In this document: positions 42,817 to 53,225 of the stretch, piece by piece
Position numbering within the stretch: position 1 is the first letter of the stretch
Layout of the letters: every line of letters begins with the position of its first letter
NCBI GenBank assembly: GCA_022559845.1
Contig: CM040118.1
Coordinates: 160,476,331-160,540,330, forward strand
Direction of reading: 5' to 3'
DNA length: 64,000 bases
From: Amorphophallus konjac
Taxonomy: Eukaryota > Streptophyta > Magnoliopsida > Alismatales > Araceae
Notes under the pieces: generated by a model
The model's input: only the letters and a program-made list of their open reading frames with translations
What the model was told of the DNA's origin: nothing
Databases searched by the model: none
Translations under genes and position numbers: made by a program

Positions 42817-45800
42817 TGTAAGACCCCAAATTATTTAATTGAGCCCAATATATCTATTAAGCTTTTATTAATTAAGAATTGAATTCTTATTGAATTAATA
42901 ATTGAATTTTGGATTTATTAATATTTAATTCGTTAGAAATAGTATAAGTGAAAATCTGACTACCTTATAAAAATTCATAAAAATAGTAAACAAGTTAAGG
43001 TCGATGTAGACAACAACTTTGTCTTCTGGCATTAAGCCATTTGAAAATCCGTGGTTAGATCTAATTGGAGATTAAGCCCAAAAGTGCACACTTTTTAACC
43101 CTTACCTAACCTTAGTTTAAAACGCAAAATTTGGGCTTAATACTCAACCAAATTAGCTCAAATCAGAGGCAAATGAATGGCCATGAGCTAAGGATTAATA
43201 GCCCTTAATCAATTCGACACAAACCTAACCCTAGGAGGCGCAGCCGGCCGAGTTTGGTTGAGTCAACCATTTCGGCGCCGTTTTTAACACGTCTCTTGCC
43301 CCGTCGAATTCTCCCAGCTCAGAACTCTCCAGAAGATGTGTGAGGTATAGATAGAAAGCTCTTCGAGTCTAGTTTCTATTGGTGGCTGTTGTTTTGGCAG
43401 AAGAGTCAGATCTGGGGAGATATCCGGCGATTACTGAAGGTGTGTCGGCAGGCCGTCGTCTACCTTCTTCCTTCCTTGTTTCTTCAATTGAGGTAGGAAT
43501 TCTCAACCAAAATTCGATCATGAATACATCATTTTATTCCTCTCGATGAGATCTATCCAGTGGGAGTGAAAGCCCCAATTTTTATCAGGTATCTAGAGAG
43601 ATATTGAGGCTTTTGTGAAGGGTTAGCAAGTTCATTCTTCATTTCTAGCATCTTATTTCAACCTTCGATTCAGGTAGGTTTAACAGGCCAAACTCTAATT
43701 AACTTATATGATGTAATCAGTATGTTGTTAGCTTTCATTTAACGTAGAAAGCCCCAATTTTCATTGAGCATGCTTGGAGAATTTCGATTTTTAGTGAGAG
43801 CATGTCTAGAACTTGATTTATATTGTGACCCTTTGAGTTAGAGCTTGATTGCGGGCGGATTTTGAGTTATAAAACTTGATCCACTTATAGCTTATCATAT
43901 ATGGTTAGATTCAGCATCAAGTTAGCTTTCTTTTGACATGAGAAGCCCCAAATTTCGTTGTGTATATTGAGAGAATTTCACGATTTAGTAGAAGCATGTC
44001 AATATCTAGGTTTTCATGTGTTCATCATAGAATAGGTTAAGATTTAATTGATTTCTGTTGAAATTAGTGTTTTAAATCGCTTGTTTTATGACCCTAGTAT
44101 ATATATTAATAACCCTAGATCATGTGGTTAAGATCCCAACTCAATTGGATCTCAATTGGGTGAGTTTATACGTTTTCCGGAGGTTAAAAATCGTTTTTGT
44201 TCTTGCAGGGGTCGACCCCTGGGGTCGACCCGTTTTCTGGGAGCCCTGGCAGGCCCGAAGGTCGACCCCAGGGGTCGACCTATCCAACACCCAGCAAGGG
44301 TCGACCCCTGGGGTCGACCCATACAGCCAGAGTGTGGGGGTCGACCCCAGGGGTCGACCCACTCTGTAGGAATTGTGGGGGTCGACCCCAGGGGTCGACC
44401 CATCTCACTGGCAGACCCCATTTTTACAAGGGTCGACCCCAGGGGTCGACCCATCTACCAGAAACCCAATTTTTATCGTTCTTCGACCTGAGGATCGATC
44501 CGGATCATTAGGGGATCGACCCATTTAACTTAGACCAATTGAAAATTATATTCTGGAAGAACCAGTGACCTATTCAGGAAACCTTATGATTTCAATTTGC
44601 ATTGGTTCCTACGTTCTATCATGGTGTAAAAACATGCCGTTTATCATTTTCATTTCAACACATATATTGGTTAAATAGAAATCCACATGATTAGTGGTTA
44701 ATTATGTAACTAAATCTCTGTTAATGCATGTTATTACACTCTTGTGCGAGCTTGTTCCTTACCTTACCATCTTGAATCATCTTTTTGGCAATTGTCTTAA
44801 TGCAAATGATAATGGATAATCCTTGGTATATGAACTTGGTAATTAGGATTAAGTTGATTGTTAAGTTGCTGTTTTAGTCGTTATTACTCCAGTATAATGG
44901 ATTGCTTACACACTTGAACGGTACACTGTCAGCCGTTCTTTCTTGACCCCGTGGACCAAGTTTTGGTCCAATTCTTGTAATGCGGCATAGAAGTAACCGT
45001 ATAACCGAGTTTTTGTTTTAGTGAATCCAAGGATAAGTTAGTCCTTAAATCTCACACTTGTGGCAGTAATTCCTCTGATTAATTGGCCATTAAAAATTGA
45101 CTGAATGTCTGGACGGGTGGGACTTTGGACCCATTAAAATCAATGCCATCGCATCATAGGGGCCCGGTCTGGTCCTGGGGAGAGCGCCCGAAAAATTATT
45201 GAGCCCATGGGATGTTAATGACATGGTGGGGCATTGCACCGAATACTTGACTTGCTTGTTGCGTCTATGACAAAAATCTTTTGTTACTTGTTACTTGATC
45301 GTGTTTGAATGGATGTTAAATTACTTGCTTGATTGGCCAATTCTTTACTACTGTCTCTTGTTATATCTCCTGTTGTAAATTCTTGTACTTGTTATCTTGT
45401 TAATTCTTGATATCACATATTTCTTGACCTTGTAAGATCTTGTTATTACTGTTGTTTCTTTATATTATCGTCTTTATTTCTTTTTAGCATGACATATCAA
45501 AATGTAATTAACTTGTTAATCATGTAAACTTGCCTGTTATTTCCTACTGAGCGTCAGCTCATAGTTGTGTTTCCCCCCTTTCCAGGCTTTTCAGGTGACG
45601 CGCTTACCGATGGGGAAGGGCAGGAGTGATGTCTTGAGTGTATCAGTTCTAGTGTGTTAGCAGTGTTATCTTACTCTTAGTGGTGCTTTGGAGAGTATTT
45701 AAGTTTCGGTTATGTTTTTGAGGTTTAGTGGTTGTATCCCAGTTGTAATAAGTTGATTTGAGATTATTGTATCAGTTGTGGTTTGTTTAATGATCAGTTA

Positions 45801-45902
45801 GTTATTCCCTTTTTTTAGCACTTGTGTATATTTAGATTAATTCTCTCTCTTGCCAGCTCATTCCCGACTGTACGTCCCGATATTCCGCGTCGGGGCGTGA
45901 CA
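42817..45902 (+). repeat. 5' LTR of element E (3,086 bp)
   Basis: TGTAAGACCCC to GGGGCGTGACA. It contains the palindrome array at 44207-44454. Its last 904 bp are duplicated at 48714-49617. I see no other known element in it. Frames that cross the palindrome array arise from the repeat and are rejected. Confidence 0.95.
44207..44454. repeat. Array of twelve GTCGAC palindromes in six fixed-spacing pairs
   Basis: GTCGAC starts at 44211, 44224, 44261, 44274, 44300, 44313, 44340, 44353, 44381, 44394, 44432 and 44445. Within a pair the step is always 13 bp, and the core reads GTCGACCCCWGGGGTCGAC, itself a palindrome. Pairs are 37-38 bp apart between inner sites except for the last two gaps. A decayed continuation (GGATCGATCC, GGATCGACCC) follows to about 44523. 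Confidence 0.97.
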
Positions 45903-45909
45903 GTTTAGT

Positions 45910-45921
45910 TGGTATCAGAGC
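45910..45921 (+). other. Primer-binding site of element E
   Basis: TGGTATCAGAGC, seven bases after the LTR end, complementary to the 3' end of initiator tRNA-Met. Confidence 0.95.
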
Positions 45922-45984
45922 CCTAGGTTTCACATTCCTGGGTTTTCTAAGTTTAGGTTTTCTTGTATTGTATCCCAATAACCT

Positions 45985-46084
45985 GGTATATCAAAAGGTG
46001 ATGTTCGAACGTTAGGCTACGCGTATCGGGAAGGTCGCACACTTGCACGAGTGGTCTTCGGACCGATTACCTCCGCCAGGTACC
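45985..46084 (+). other. 100-nt conserved leader block of element E
   Basis: Begins 64 bases after the primer-binding site. The same 100-nt block as in A and B. The hairpin at 46053-46064 is GGTC-TTCG-GACC where A and B have GATC-TTCG-GATC, a paired change that keeps the stem. CACT/AGTG arms precede it. Confidence 0.8.
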
Positions 46085-46238
46085 AAGTTTTGGTCGTGTC
46101 TAGGTGCATTAGATCCCTAACCTTGTAAAAGTCTAGGACCTGACCTGGTGAGAATGGGTAGAAACTTGGGTTAAGTTCGTTTCTTAATCGTGTAATTATT
46201 TATCTTGATTAAACTTAAGTAATCTATTTCTCGTGTAG

Positions 46239-48713
46239 ATGGCAGCTGATCGCGCTGAATGGAGGAACCTGCAGCGCACTGTTCAAGGCCTTACTTAGGC
46301 CCTTCAATAGGTAGCTCAGGCGGGAGCAGCACAGCATGGCACCGGTGATTTATATCAGAATTTCCGCGGGATGAATCCGCCTAGATTCGCTGGTTCGACC
46401 GACCCCGACCAAGCCGAGCACTGGCTAGATGAGATGGGGAGAATCTTTGAAGTTATGCAATGCACCAACCAGGAGCGTGTCCTTTTGTCCACATTTCAAC
46501 TGGAACGTGATGCACGTACTTGGTGGGATTCTATCAAGGCGACTCTCGGTGACCGGCAGGTTACATGGGAAGAGTTCGAGGAATTCTTTAACAACAACTA
46601 TTTTTCTGATAGAGTGCAAGAGAAGAAAGCGACAGAGTTCGCGGCCCTGAAACAGCGAGGGTTGTCCGTGGCAGAGTATGAGGCTCAATTTGCACGGCTT
46701 TCTCGTTATACTACACATCTTATTTCCACCGAGAAAATGAAGGAGAAGCGTTTTCTCAATGGTCTGAAGCTACATTATATTAATCAACTAGCACCGTTGG
46801 AGATTTCCACTTATTCTGAGATGGTAAGGAAAGCACAAGTTCTGGAGGATACTCTTGAGATGACGGAGAGGATCCGTGGCACAGGCATGAAGAAGGAACA
46901 ACCTACGGGTTCCGGGAGTGTCAAACCCGGGTATACCAAGAAGAGGCCTGTTAGTGGACCTGGTTCGTGGAGCGGGTCCGGATCATGGAAAGGCAAGATG
47001 CCGAAGTGTGAAGACAAGAAGCCTGGCCCTATTATTCCATACATGGGCGTTTGCAAGTTTTGTAATAATCCTGGCCACAGGGTGGAGGATTGCTGGCGCA
47101 AGCTAGGCGCATGCCTACGATGTGGAAGCAAGGAGCACCGTATCTCTGATTGCCCTCGTATGTCTGAGCAAGCTACCCCGACAAAACCGCAAGTCTTTAA
47201 GAAACCACAAGGCAAGCTCCAAGCTCTGCATGCTGAGGAAGCGGGAATAACCGAGGATGGTGGACTCGTCGAAGGTACACTTATTATACTCGACAAGCCA
47301 GCATTTGTTCTTTTCGATACTGGTGCAACACATTCCTTTATTTCTCGGAGATTTGCTAAGTCTTTAGCTGTGGAACCTGTTTTGATGAATTCTCCGTTAG
47401 AAATATCAACCCCTATTGGTACTAGATTAGCAATCCAGTATTTCTATCCCTCTTGTACGGTTATGATTGGTGAACAGAACTTACCAGCAGATTTAGTCTG
47501 CATGGACATGAAGGATTATGATGTAATCCTAGGAGCAGATTGGTTGGCTCGATATGAGGCTAGTGTTCACTGCAGTTCTAGCTCAGTGTCTTTTACTAGG
47601 CACCCGAGACTTTCTTTTGTGGGTGTTAAGCATCACAACTCTGTGTCACTTATTTCGGCTCTTCCAGCTGATAAGCTGATGAGACGTGGATGTGAGGCTT
47701 TTCTAGCCTTTGTCTGTGCAACCCCTGAGCAGCAGATTGAGATCAAGGACATTCCTGTTGTCCGAGATTTTCCTGATGTCTTTCTAGAGGAACTACCAGG
47801 ACTTCCGCCTGAGCGGGAAGTTATCTTTTCTATTGATCTTATTCCTGGCACATCTCCTATTTCTAAGGCTCCTTATCGTATGTCTCCTGTGGAACTGAGA
47901 GTGTTAAAGCAACAGTTGATGGAATTACTCGAGAAGGGCTTCATTCGTCCTAGTACTTCTCCGTGGGGAGCCCCTGTATTATTCGTCCGGAAGAAAGATG
48001 GTTCGATGAGGTTGTGCATTGATTATCGACAATTGAACCAGCAGACTGTCAAGAATAAATATCCATTACCGAGGATTGACGAGTTATTTGACCAGATAGC
48101 GGGAGCTCAGTATTTCTCTAAGATCGATCTTTGATCTGGATATCACCAGTTGCGAATTAAGGAAGAGGATATCTATAAATCAGCTTTCCGCAGCAGGTAT
48201 GGTCATTTTGAATTTGTCGTTATGCCTTTTGGTCTAACGAATGCTCCAGCAGCTTTCATGCAGTTGATAAACAATGCATTTCGGCCCTATTTTGATCAAT
48301 GGGTCGTGGTCTTTATTGATGACATCTTGATCTATTCCAAGAGTGAAGTGGAGCATGCTGAACATCTGAGGATGGCATTGCAGTTATTGAGAGATCATCA
48401 ACTTTATGCCAAGTTCAGTAAGTGTGAATTCTGGCTGCAAGAGGTGTCCTTTCTCGGACATATCATTACGAAGGACGGTATTTCTGTTGATCCTTCGAAG
48501 GTTGAGGCAGTGAAGAATTGGGAACAGCCTACTAGTGTGACAGAAGTTAGAAGTTTCTTAGGCCTGGCAGGCTATTACTGAAGATTTATCCAGGATTTCT
48601 CTAAGATTGCGGTACCTATGACAAGGTTAACCCGCAAGGAGAACATGTTTGATTGGTCAGACGATTGCCAGCGAAGCTTTCAGACTCTGAAGGAGTGTTT
48701 GACTACTACACCT
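46239..48713 (+). pseudogene. Element E gag-protease-RT
   Basis: One frame from the ATG at 46239. Stops: TAG 46296-46298, TAG 46308-46310, TGA 48132-48134 and TGA 48579-48581. Order: Gag core ([20 protein letters not shown], then RTWWDSIKA), a Gly/Ser-rich basic linker, two zinc knuckles ([14 protein letters not shown] near 47052, [14 protein letters not shown] near 47113), retropepsin with DTGATHS at 47315 onward and ILGADWL, and RT with [27 protein letters not shown] and the FIDD box (48312-48323). The frame ends abruptly in the RT connection at LKECLTTTPV, where the LTR fragment begins. Gag, PR and RT would act in the virus-like particle. The copy cannot encode integrase. Confidence 0.93.
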
Positions 48714-49617
48714 GTATAACCGAGTTTTTGTTTTAGTGAATCCAAGGACAAGTTAGTCCTTAAATCTCACACTTCTGGTAGTAATTCCTCTGATTAATTG
48801 GCCATTAAAAATTGACTAAATGTCTGGACGGGTGGGACTTTGGACCCATTAAAATCAATGCCATCGCATCATAGGGGCCCGGTCTGGTCCTGGGGAGAGC
48901 GCCCGAAAAATTATTGAGCCCATGGGATGTTAATGACATGGTGGGGCATTGCACCGAATACTTGACTTGCTTGTTACGTCTATGACAAAAATCTCTTGTT
49001 ACTTGTTACTTGATCGTGTTTGAATGGATGTTAAATTACTTGCTTGATTGGCCAATTCTTTACTACTGTCTCTTGTTATATCTCCTGTTTTAAATTCTTG
49101 TACTTGTTATCTTGTTAATTCTTGATATCACATATTTCTTGACCTTGTAAGATCTTGTTATTACTGTTGTTTCTTTATATTATCGTCTTTATTTCTTTTT
49201 AGCATGACATATCAAAATGTAATTAACTTGTTAATCATGTAAAGTTGCCTGTTATTTCCTACTGAGCGTCAGCTCATAGTTGTGTTTTCCCCCTTTCCAG
49301 GCTTTTCAGGTGACGTGCTTACCGATGGGGAAGGGCAGGAGTGATGTCTTGAGTGTATCAGTTCTAGTGTGTTAGCAGTGTTATCTTACTCTTAGTGGTG
49401 CTTTGGAGAGTATTTAAGTTTTGGTTATGTTTTTGAGGTTTAGTGGTTGTATCCCAGTTGTAATAAGTTGATTTGAGATTATTGTATCAGTTGTGGTTTG
49501 TTTAATGATCAGTTAGTTATTCCCTTTTTTTAGCACTTGTGTATATTTAGATTAATTCTCTCTCTTGCCAGCTTGTTTCTGACTGTACGTCCCGATATTC
49601 CGCGTCGGGGCGTGACA
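48714..49617 (+). repeat. Truncated 3' LTR of element E (904 bp)
   Basis: Matches 44999-45902 with equal length. The join to pol is at GTATAAC, where CCTGTAT of pol could overlap CCGTAT of the LTR by a few bases, as expected for illegitimate recombination at microhomology. Confidence 0.95.
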
Positions 49618-49622
49618 TCCGG
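49618..49622. repeat. Target-site duplication TCCGG (right copy) of element E
   Basis: Second copy of the 5-bp duplication. P3 exon 3 resumes here. Confidence 0.95.
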
Positions 49623-51178
49623 GATCTACAGGATGACATGGACGCCCTACCGTACACCTCGGTACAATTCTAAACTTAGACTCTTTAATTAAAATGCAGT
49701 TCTATATGTTGATGATGCTGATGCAACTTTCTATTTTGCAGGTACGGTGGACACCATACGTAGAGGAGGGACAGGAGGGCCAGCCCTGGGTGGCAGGGGC
49801 CCTCACCTTCTTTGGGCGGGATGTGTGGCTTCACTACATGAATGTGGTGGAGCCACTCTACTTCCGACTGGTGATGAGGACCATTGGGGTCCATCATCCA
49901 GTAGTAGATTTCCCGGCGCCGGAGAAGCCGGGGGAGAGTGTCACACGGACCACACGGGGCCTGGCAGTAGCCTTTGACTGGACGGCGCAGAATGCTGCGC
50001 AGATTGCTGACTGGATAACACTCTGGCGGGTAGTGACCGCCCGAGCAGAGAGCGACTCGGCGTACTACACTGCGTATGCCAGACACTACCGGGACCAGGT
50101 GTTCCGGGGTGCTCACCGACCGGTACGACCTCTGAACTTAAACTTTGTCTATTATGCTTATGATTTCTATATGATGATGCACTGACATTTGGACTTATAA
50201 ATGCAGATCGACCCTGAGGGATGGCTTGCAGAGCTACAGGGGCTCCTTCACTCTACGATCAGGGAGCGAGACGAGGCTCGGCAGGCCCTGGCCTTACTGG
50301 TGAGTTTTCTAACCACTAAACTCTAAAATTATGCACTTAATTATGATTATGCATGTGACTGACCTGGACTTTTGGATGCAGCGCGCCGAGGGAGCCCAGT
50401 GACAGGGGGCCGATGCTCCTTCCTCTTCTTCGTAGACTCCCGCAAACCGAGCCGAGCGGAACGTCGATTTCACACGGATGGTAGCACGGGCCAAGGCGGC
50501 CGAGGTGAGGCTTGTGAATCGTGTTTTTCACATCAAAAAATAAATAAATAAGAGAAAGATAAACAGTGAAACAAAGGGAATAAAGGGGAGCAAGAGATTG
50601 CTATTGGAGTGTGATCGCCAGAGGGGTTACCTCAAAAGAAGGGAGATCGCGAATACCTGGTGAAAATAGGATGCGGGATGAGTGTAGATTCCTTCCTCCT
50701 CCTTCTACCGGCCGGCCGATGAAGGGGGTTTTCCTCTTGATTACCCTTAAACAAAGAACAAACAATCAAAAGAGGAGGGATTAGCCAAACGTGTGTAGTA
50801 TCAATTCAGAAATAAATAAGATGGTGGAATAAAAGCATGCAGTGTGCACCTTTTGGTTATTTTAAAACCCCTAAGAAAATTAGGGAAGGAAAGAGATATG
50901 ATGCAGTGCTAATGCAAACTTAAAAGGGGAACGATGTATGATAAACAAAGATGAAGTAATAAATTGATGGAAAGAACTCCCTGCTGTTCCTGACAACAGT
51001 AAAGGGAAAACCAAGTTGATGCAGCTGATGCACTAGGAAGAAGAAGACCACTGCAGGAGCATGGATTCGCCGAGAAAAGGAGAGTAGAAAGGCTTCTGCT
51101 ATGCTCTCCGCTGTTTTAGCCAACCTTCCTATCAAACTTCTACTATGCTACCTCTTCGCGCGAACTCGACCCAGGAGG

Positions 51179-51188
51179 CCATTTATAG
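51179..51188 (-). promoter_or_regulatory. TATA box in the D LTR
   Basis: The minus strand reads CTATAAATGG about 570 bases into the LTR, at the place of CTATAAATAG in F. Confidence 0.5.
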
Positions 51189-51301
51189 GGTAGAAAACAC
51201 AAATCTAATGGGATAAGAACTAGCAAGATGACCAAACAGAGCAGGGGACTCTCCAGGAAAGGGCAATTCAAGCAAGAAACGGAAGGAAAAGAGACGACTC
51301 T

Positions 51302-51618
51302 CATCAAGGCGTTAATTGAAATTGACGACCTGCGTCAGGGCGTTAATTGAAATCACGACTAGGACAAAGGCGTCAATTCTTGGATTTAATTTTAGTAAGA
51401 AAACCTTCCTTATTTGAAAATTATAAAGAGACGCCTGTAGGAGAGACGTTAATTCAAAACACGACCCAGGGAGGGACGTTACTTTTTTTGATTTCAATTA
51501 GGGTAGGATACGTCAAATATCAGAAACTGACGCCTCTTGCTCCAGTCGTCCTTTCTTTGAATAACGCCTTAGCTCAGGTCGCTATTTAAAACACGCCCCT
51601 CTTTGAGTCGTTAATTAC
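51302..51618. repeat. Short hairpin units in the D LTR (GACGMC...GKCGTTAATT family)
   Basis: Repeated units with GACGACC or GACGCC arms, a loop of 7-9 bases and GGCGTTAATT or GGTCGTTAATT arms, spaced by 20-40 bases. Further groups occur at 52785-52975 (upstream of P4) and 55073-55235 (downstream of P4). Confidence 0.65.
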
Positions 51619-51745
51619 AAAAATGCAAGAAAAATCATAAAAACCCACACAAAAATAGAAAAACTTTATATTATAGAAATATTGAAGTTCACTTTGGGGA
51701 GTTAATATAGTGACATGAGATTTGATCGTCATAGTATCAATTTTA

Positions 51746-51876
51746 GCGTGTCTACAGCTGCCCCGCCTTGGCGTCTGCTTTGCAAGGGAGTGAGACGTAA
51801 TGAAAGTGAAAGTGTAATGAAGTGGAATGAAGTGGAACGAACTGATAAGTAGATACCAAGGTGTGATGTGACACGC
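51746..51876 (-). other. Long two-tier hairpin across polypurine tract and LTR start (element D)
   Basis: Outer arms GCGTGTC (51746-51752, in the LTR) and GACACGC (51870-51876). Inner arms CCTTGGCGTCTGCTT (51766-51780) and AAGTAGATACCAAGG (51847-51861), paired except at three positions. The polypurine tract (minus CCAAGGCGGGGCAGC, 51771-51757) is in one arm. The loop is purine-rich on the minus-strand complement, with repeated GAAGTGGAATG. Confidence 0.75.
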
Positions 51877-53225
51877 CTGTGACACTAGGCTTTTGAAATC
51901 TTTCCAATATTCTGAGTGAAACAACTTCAGGTGATTCCAAGAAACATCGATTTGCTGGGTAAAGGAGACTAAACTAAACAAGTAAAATGTGCGCGTGGGC
52001 ACGACAGGGAGGCACCATTGGAGAGCATTTACCAGCCAACGTGGACGTGCTACAACCAAGGTGAATTTGCAAAAATAAAGTGAATTGAGATGAAGACCCA
52101 GCAAAGAGGCATTTTCAAGGAACTAGCATGAGCGGCTTCAGAGAGAATAAAGTACTCAATTTGGAGTGGAATATCTCATGTCAACTTAATCAAGAGCGAG
52201 TGACCTTCATTATTGCCATAATATGAAGATTTTCAGCATGAAGCTCAAAGTCCTATATGATGCATGCTGGGCTAAAAGAAAAATTAAAACAAACTAAAGA
52301 TAGAAAATAATCAAGGATAATATTGTTAAGCCACCTAGATTTGGTCAAGAATCCAGATCTCTGAGCTGACACTAAGTCGAAGCCTGTTTATCCGCGTATC
52401 AACTCAGAAAGTGGAACCATCGTCCCAGACCTTGAATGACTCAAAGGCCTATCAGTGTGATCAAGACTTACCTGGAATTATCACTATTTTTGATGAAGGG
52501 GAACTCAAATTCTAGGTTCATCAGAACCACAAGGTCCTTAATATGCTATAATAGCGTAAAATACCATATAGTAACAATGCTCACAGGAAGGAATACAAGG
52601 GTGGGATGATGTTATTCCCATGCATCTCGAATCCTGCACTCTTCTGCACTTAAAAAGTTCATTAGTTCTCTCAATTCAAAGCATGATATGATCATAAGTG
52701 CATAATCATAAGTAATCTTGATCAAAATATAGCACTTAAGTTCATTAAAACATAGGGAGGAACCAAATATGTAAACCCATAAAATAACGACTGGAGTTCA
52801 TGGCGTCAAAAGAATAAAAGACGACCGACATGAGGGCATTTAAAATATAAAAGACGTCTACCATCAAGGCGTTAACTCTTTTGGGATCTCAAGAAAGTGA
52901 CGACCCGAACGTAGGTGTTAAATAAAACATGACTTTATACAAGTCGTCATTTCAACAAATGACGCCCCAGACACCGGCGTTAATTAGCTGCGAATTCCGA
53001 ACATCACGCTTCCGACTAAGAATCAGAAAGCAAAACCCAGTACTACTTGTAATCGTCTCTGCAGCTTCGAACGAGCATAAGATCCTTCAAACTTCTATAA
53101 GAAGGAATTTCCCTCAGCAAATCAACCAAATCCTTTGTTCTGTTACTTTCGCTTCTGATTTCACAGGTGTTGCTACACCTACTTCGGCTTCTTTCTGCAG
53201 ATAGTCATTGAAATAACCTCAGAAG
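51877..53225. other. Conserved 3' region of element D and P4 upstream region
   Basis: Non-coding. 51877-52560 is homologous to element F 39827-40620 and to C 32159-32858 in reverse. 52561-53225 holds hairpin units (52785-52975) and then the probable P4 promoter and leader; no TATA box is certain. Confidence 0.5.

Larger units (their letters stand above)
42817..49617 (+). mobile_element. Ty3/gypsy LTR retrotransposon E (internally deleted)
   Basis: Plus-strand element with a complete 5' LTR (3,086 bp), primer-binding site, leader block, gag, protease and RT. It then jumps directly from the end of RT into the last 904 bp of the 3' LTR. Both outer ends are flanked by TCCGG. RNase H, integrase, the polypurine tract and about 2.2 kb of the 3' LTR are missing. 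The two LTR parts differ at about 15 of 904 positions (counted by eye), so the insertion is fairly recent. The long LTR, two zinc knuckles and FIDD RT suggest a Del/Tekay-type chromovirus, which cannot be proved without integrase. Confidence 0.95.
37951..50504 (-). mobile_element. Tat-like LTR element F, 3' part, with antisense gene P3 and nested elements
   Basis: Minus-strand element seen from its 3' LTR (37951-39695) through the polypurine tract, the conserved 3' region and the antisense PMD gene P3. Its pol should lie to the right of element D, outside the window. Element E is nested in P3 exon 3, and element D begins at or just after the P3 exon 6 donor. F is assigned to the same group as C and D from the LTR start, the terminal hairpin and the conserved 3' region. 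Confidence 0.65.
41071..50504 (+). pseudogene. P3: antisense plant-mobile-domain gene of element F, split by element E
   Basis: Plus-strand gene with a clear exon structure: 41071-41262, 41909-42616, 42694-42816 joined over element E to 49623-49661, 49742-50122, 50207-50299 and 50382-50504. Every exon is a multiple of three, so all introns are phase 0, as in P1. Exon 2 holds the PMD core (ALPDFQRERLTAMGF, FPWGHMVPMLEDVARLTGLL, STYPDYPEMAQELLGL, MLLFGRLLFSTRAD, YAWGAAVLAFLFE). Exon 4 holds VRWTPYVEEG and FGRDVWLHYMNVVEPLYFRL. Exons 5-6 look like coiled coil. Stops: TGA 42032-42034, TGA 42248-42250, TGA 50400-50402 and TAG 50436-50438. The exon 6 donor GTGAGG is followed within 18 bases by the LTR of D, so later exons are off-window. 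Confidence 0.8.
50522..51756 (-). repeat. 3' LTR of element D (about 1.2 kb)
   Basis: The minus strand starts TGTAGACACGC after the purine tract and ends GAAAAACA at 50522 (alternative end near 50506). It shares its start with C and several internal landmarks with F. It contains a run of short hairpin units at 51302-51618. Confidence 0.7.

Noticed and set aside
44088..44511. Frames of about 100 codons with GRPLGSTP/GVDPRGRP repeats
   Set aside because: They are translations of the GTCGAC palindrome array and are open in several frames on both strands.
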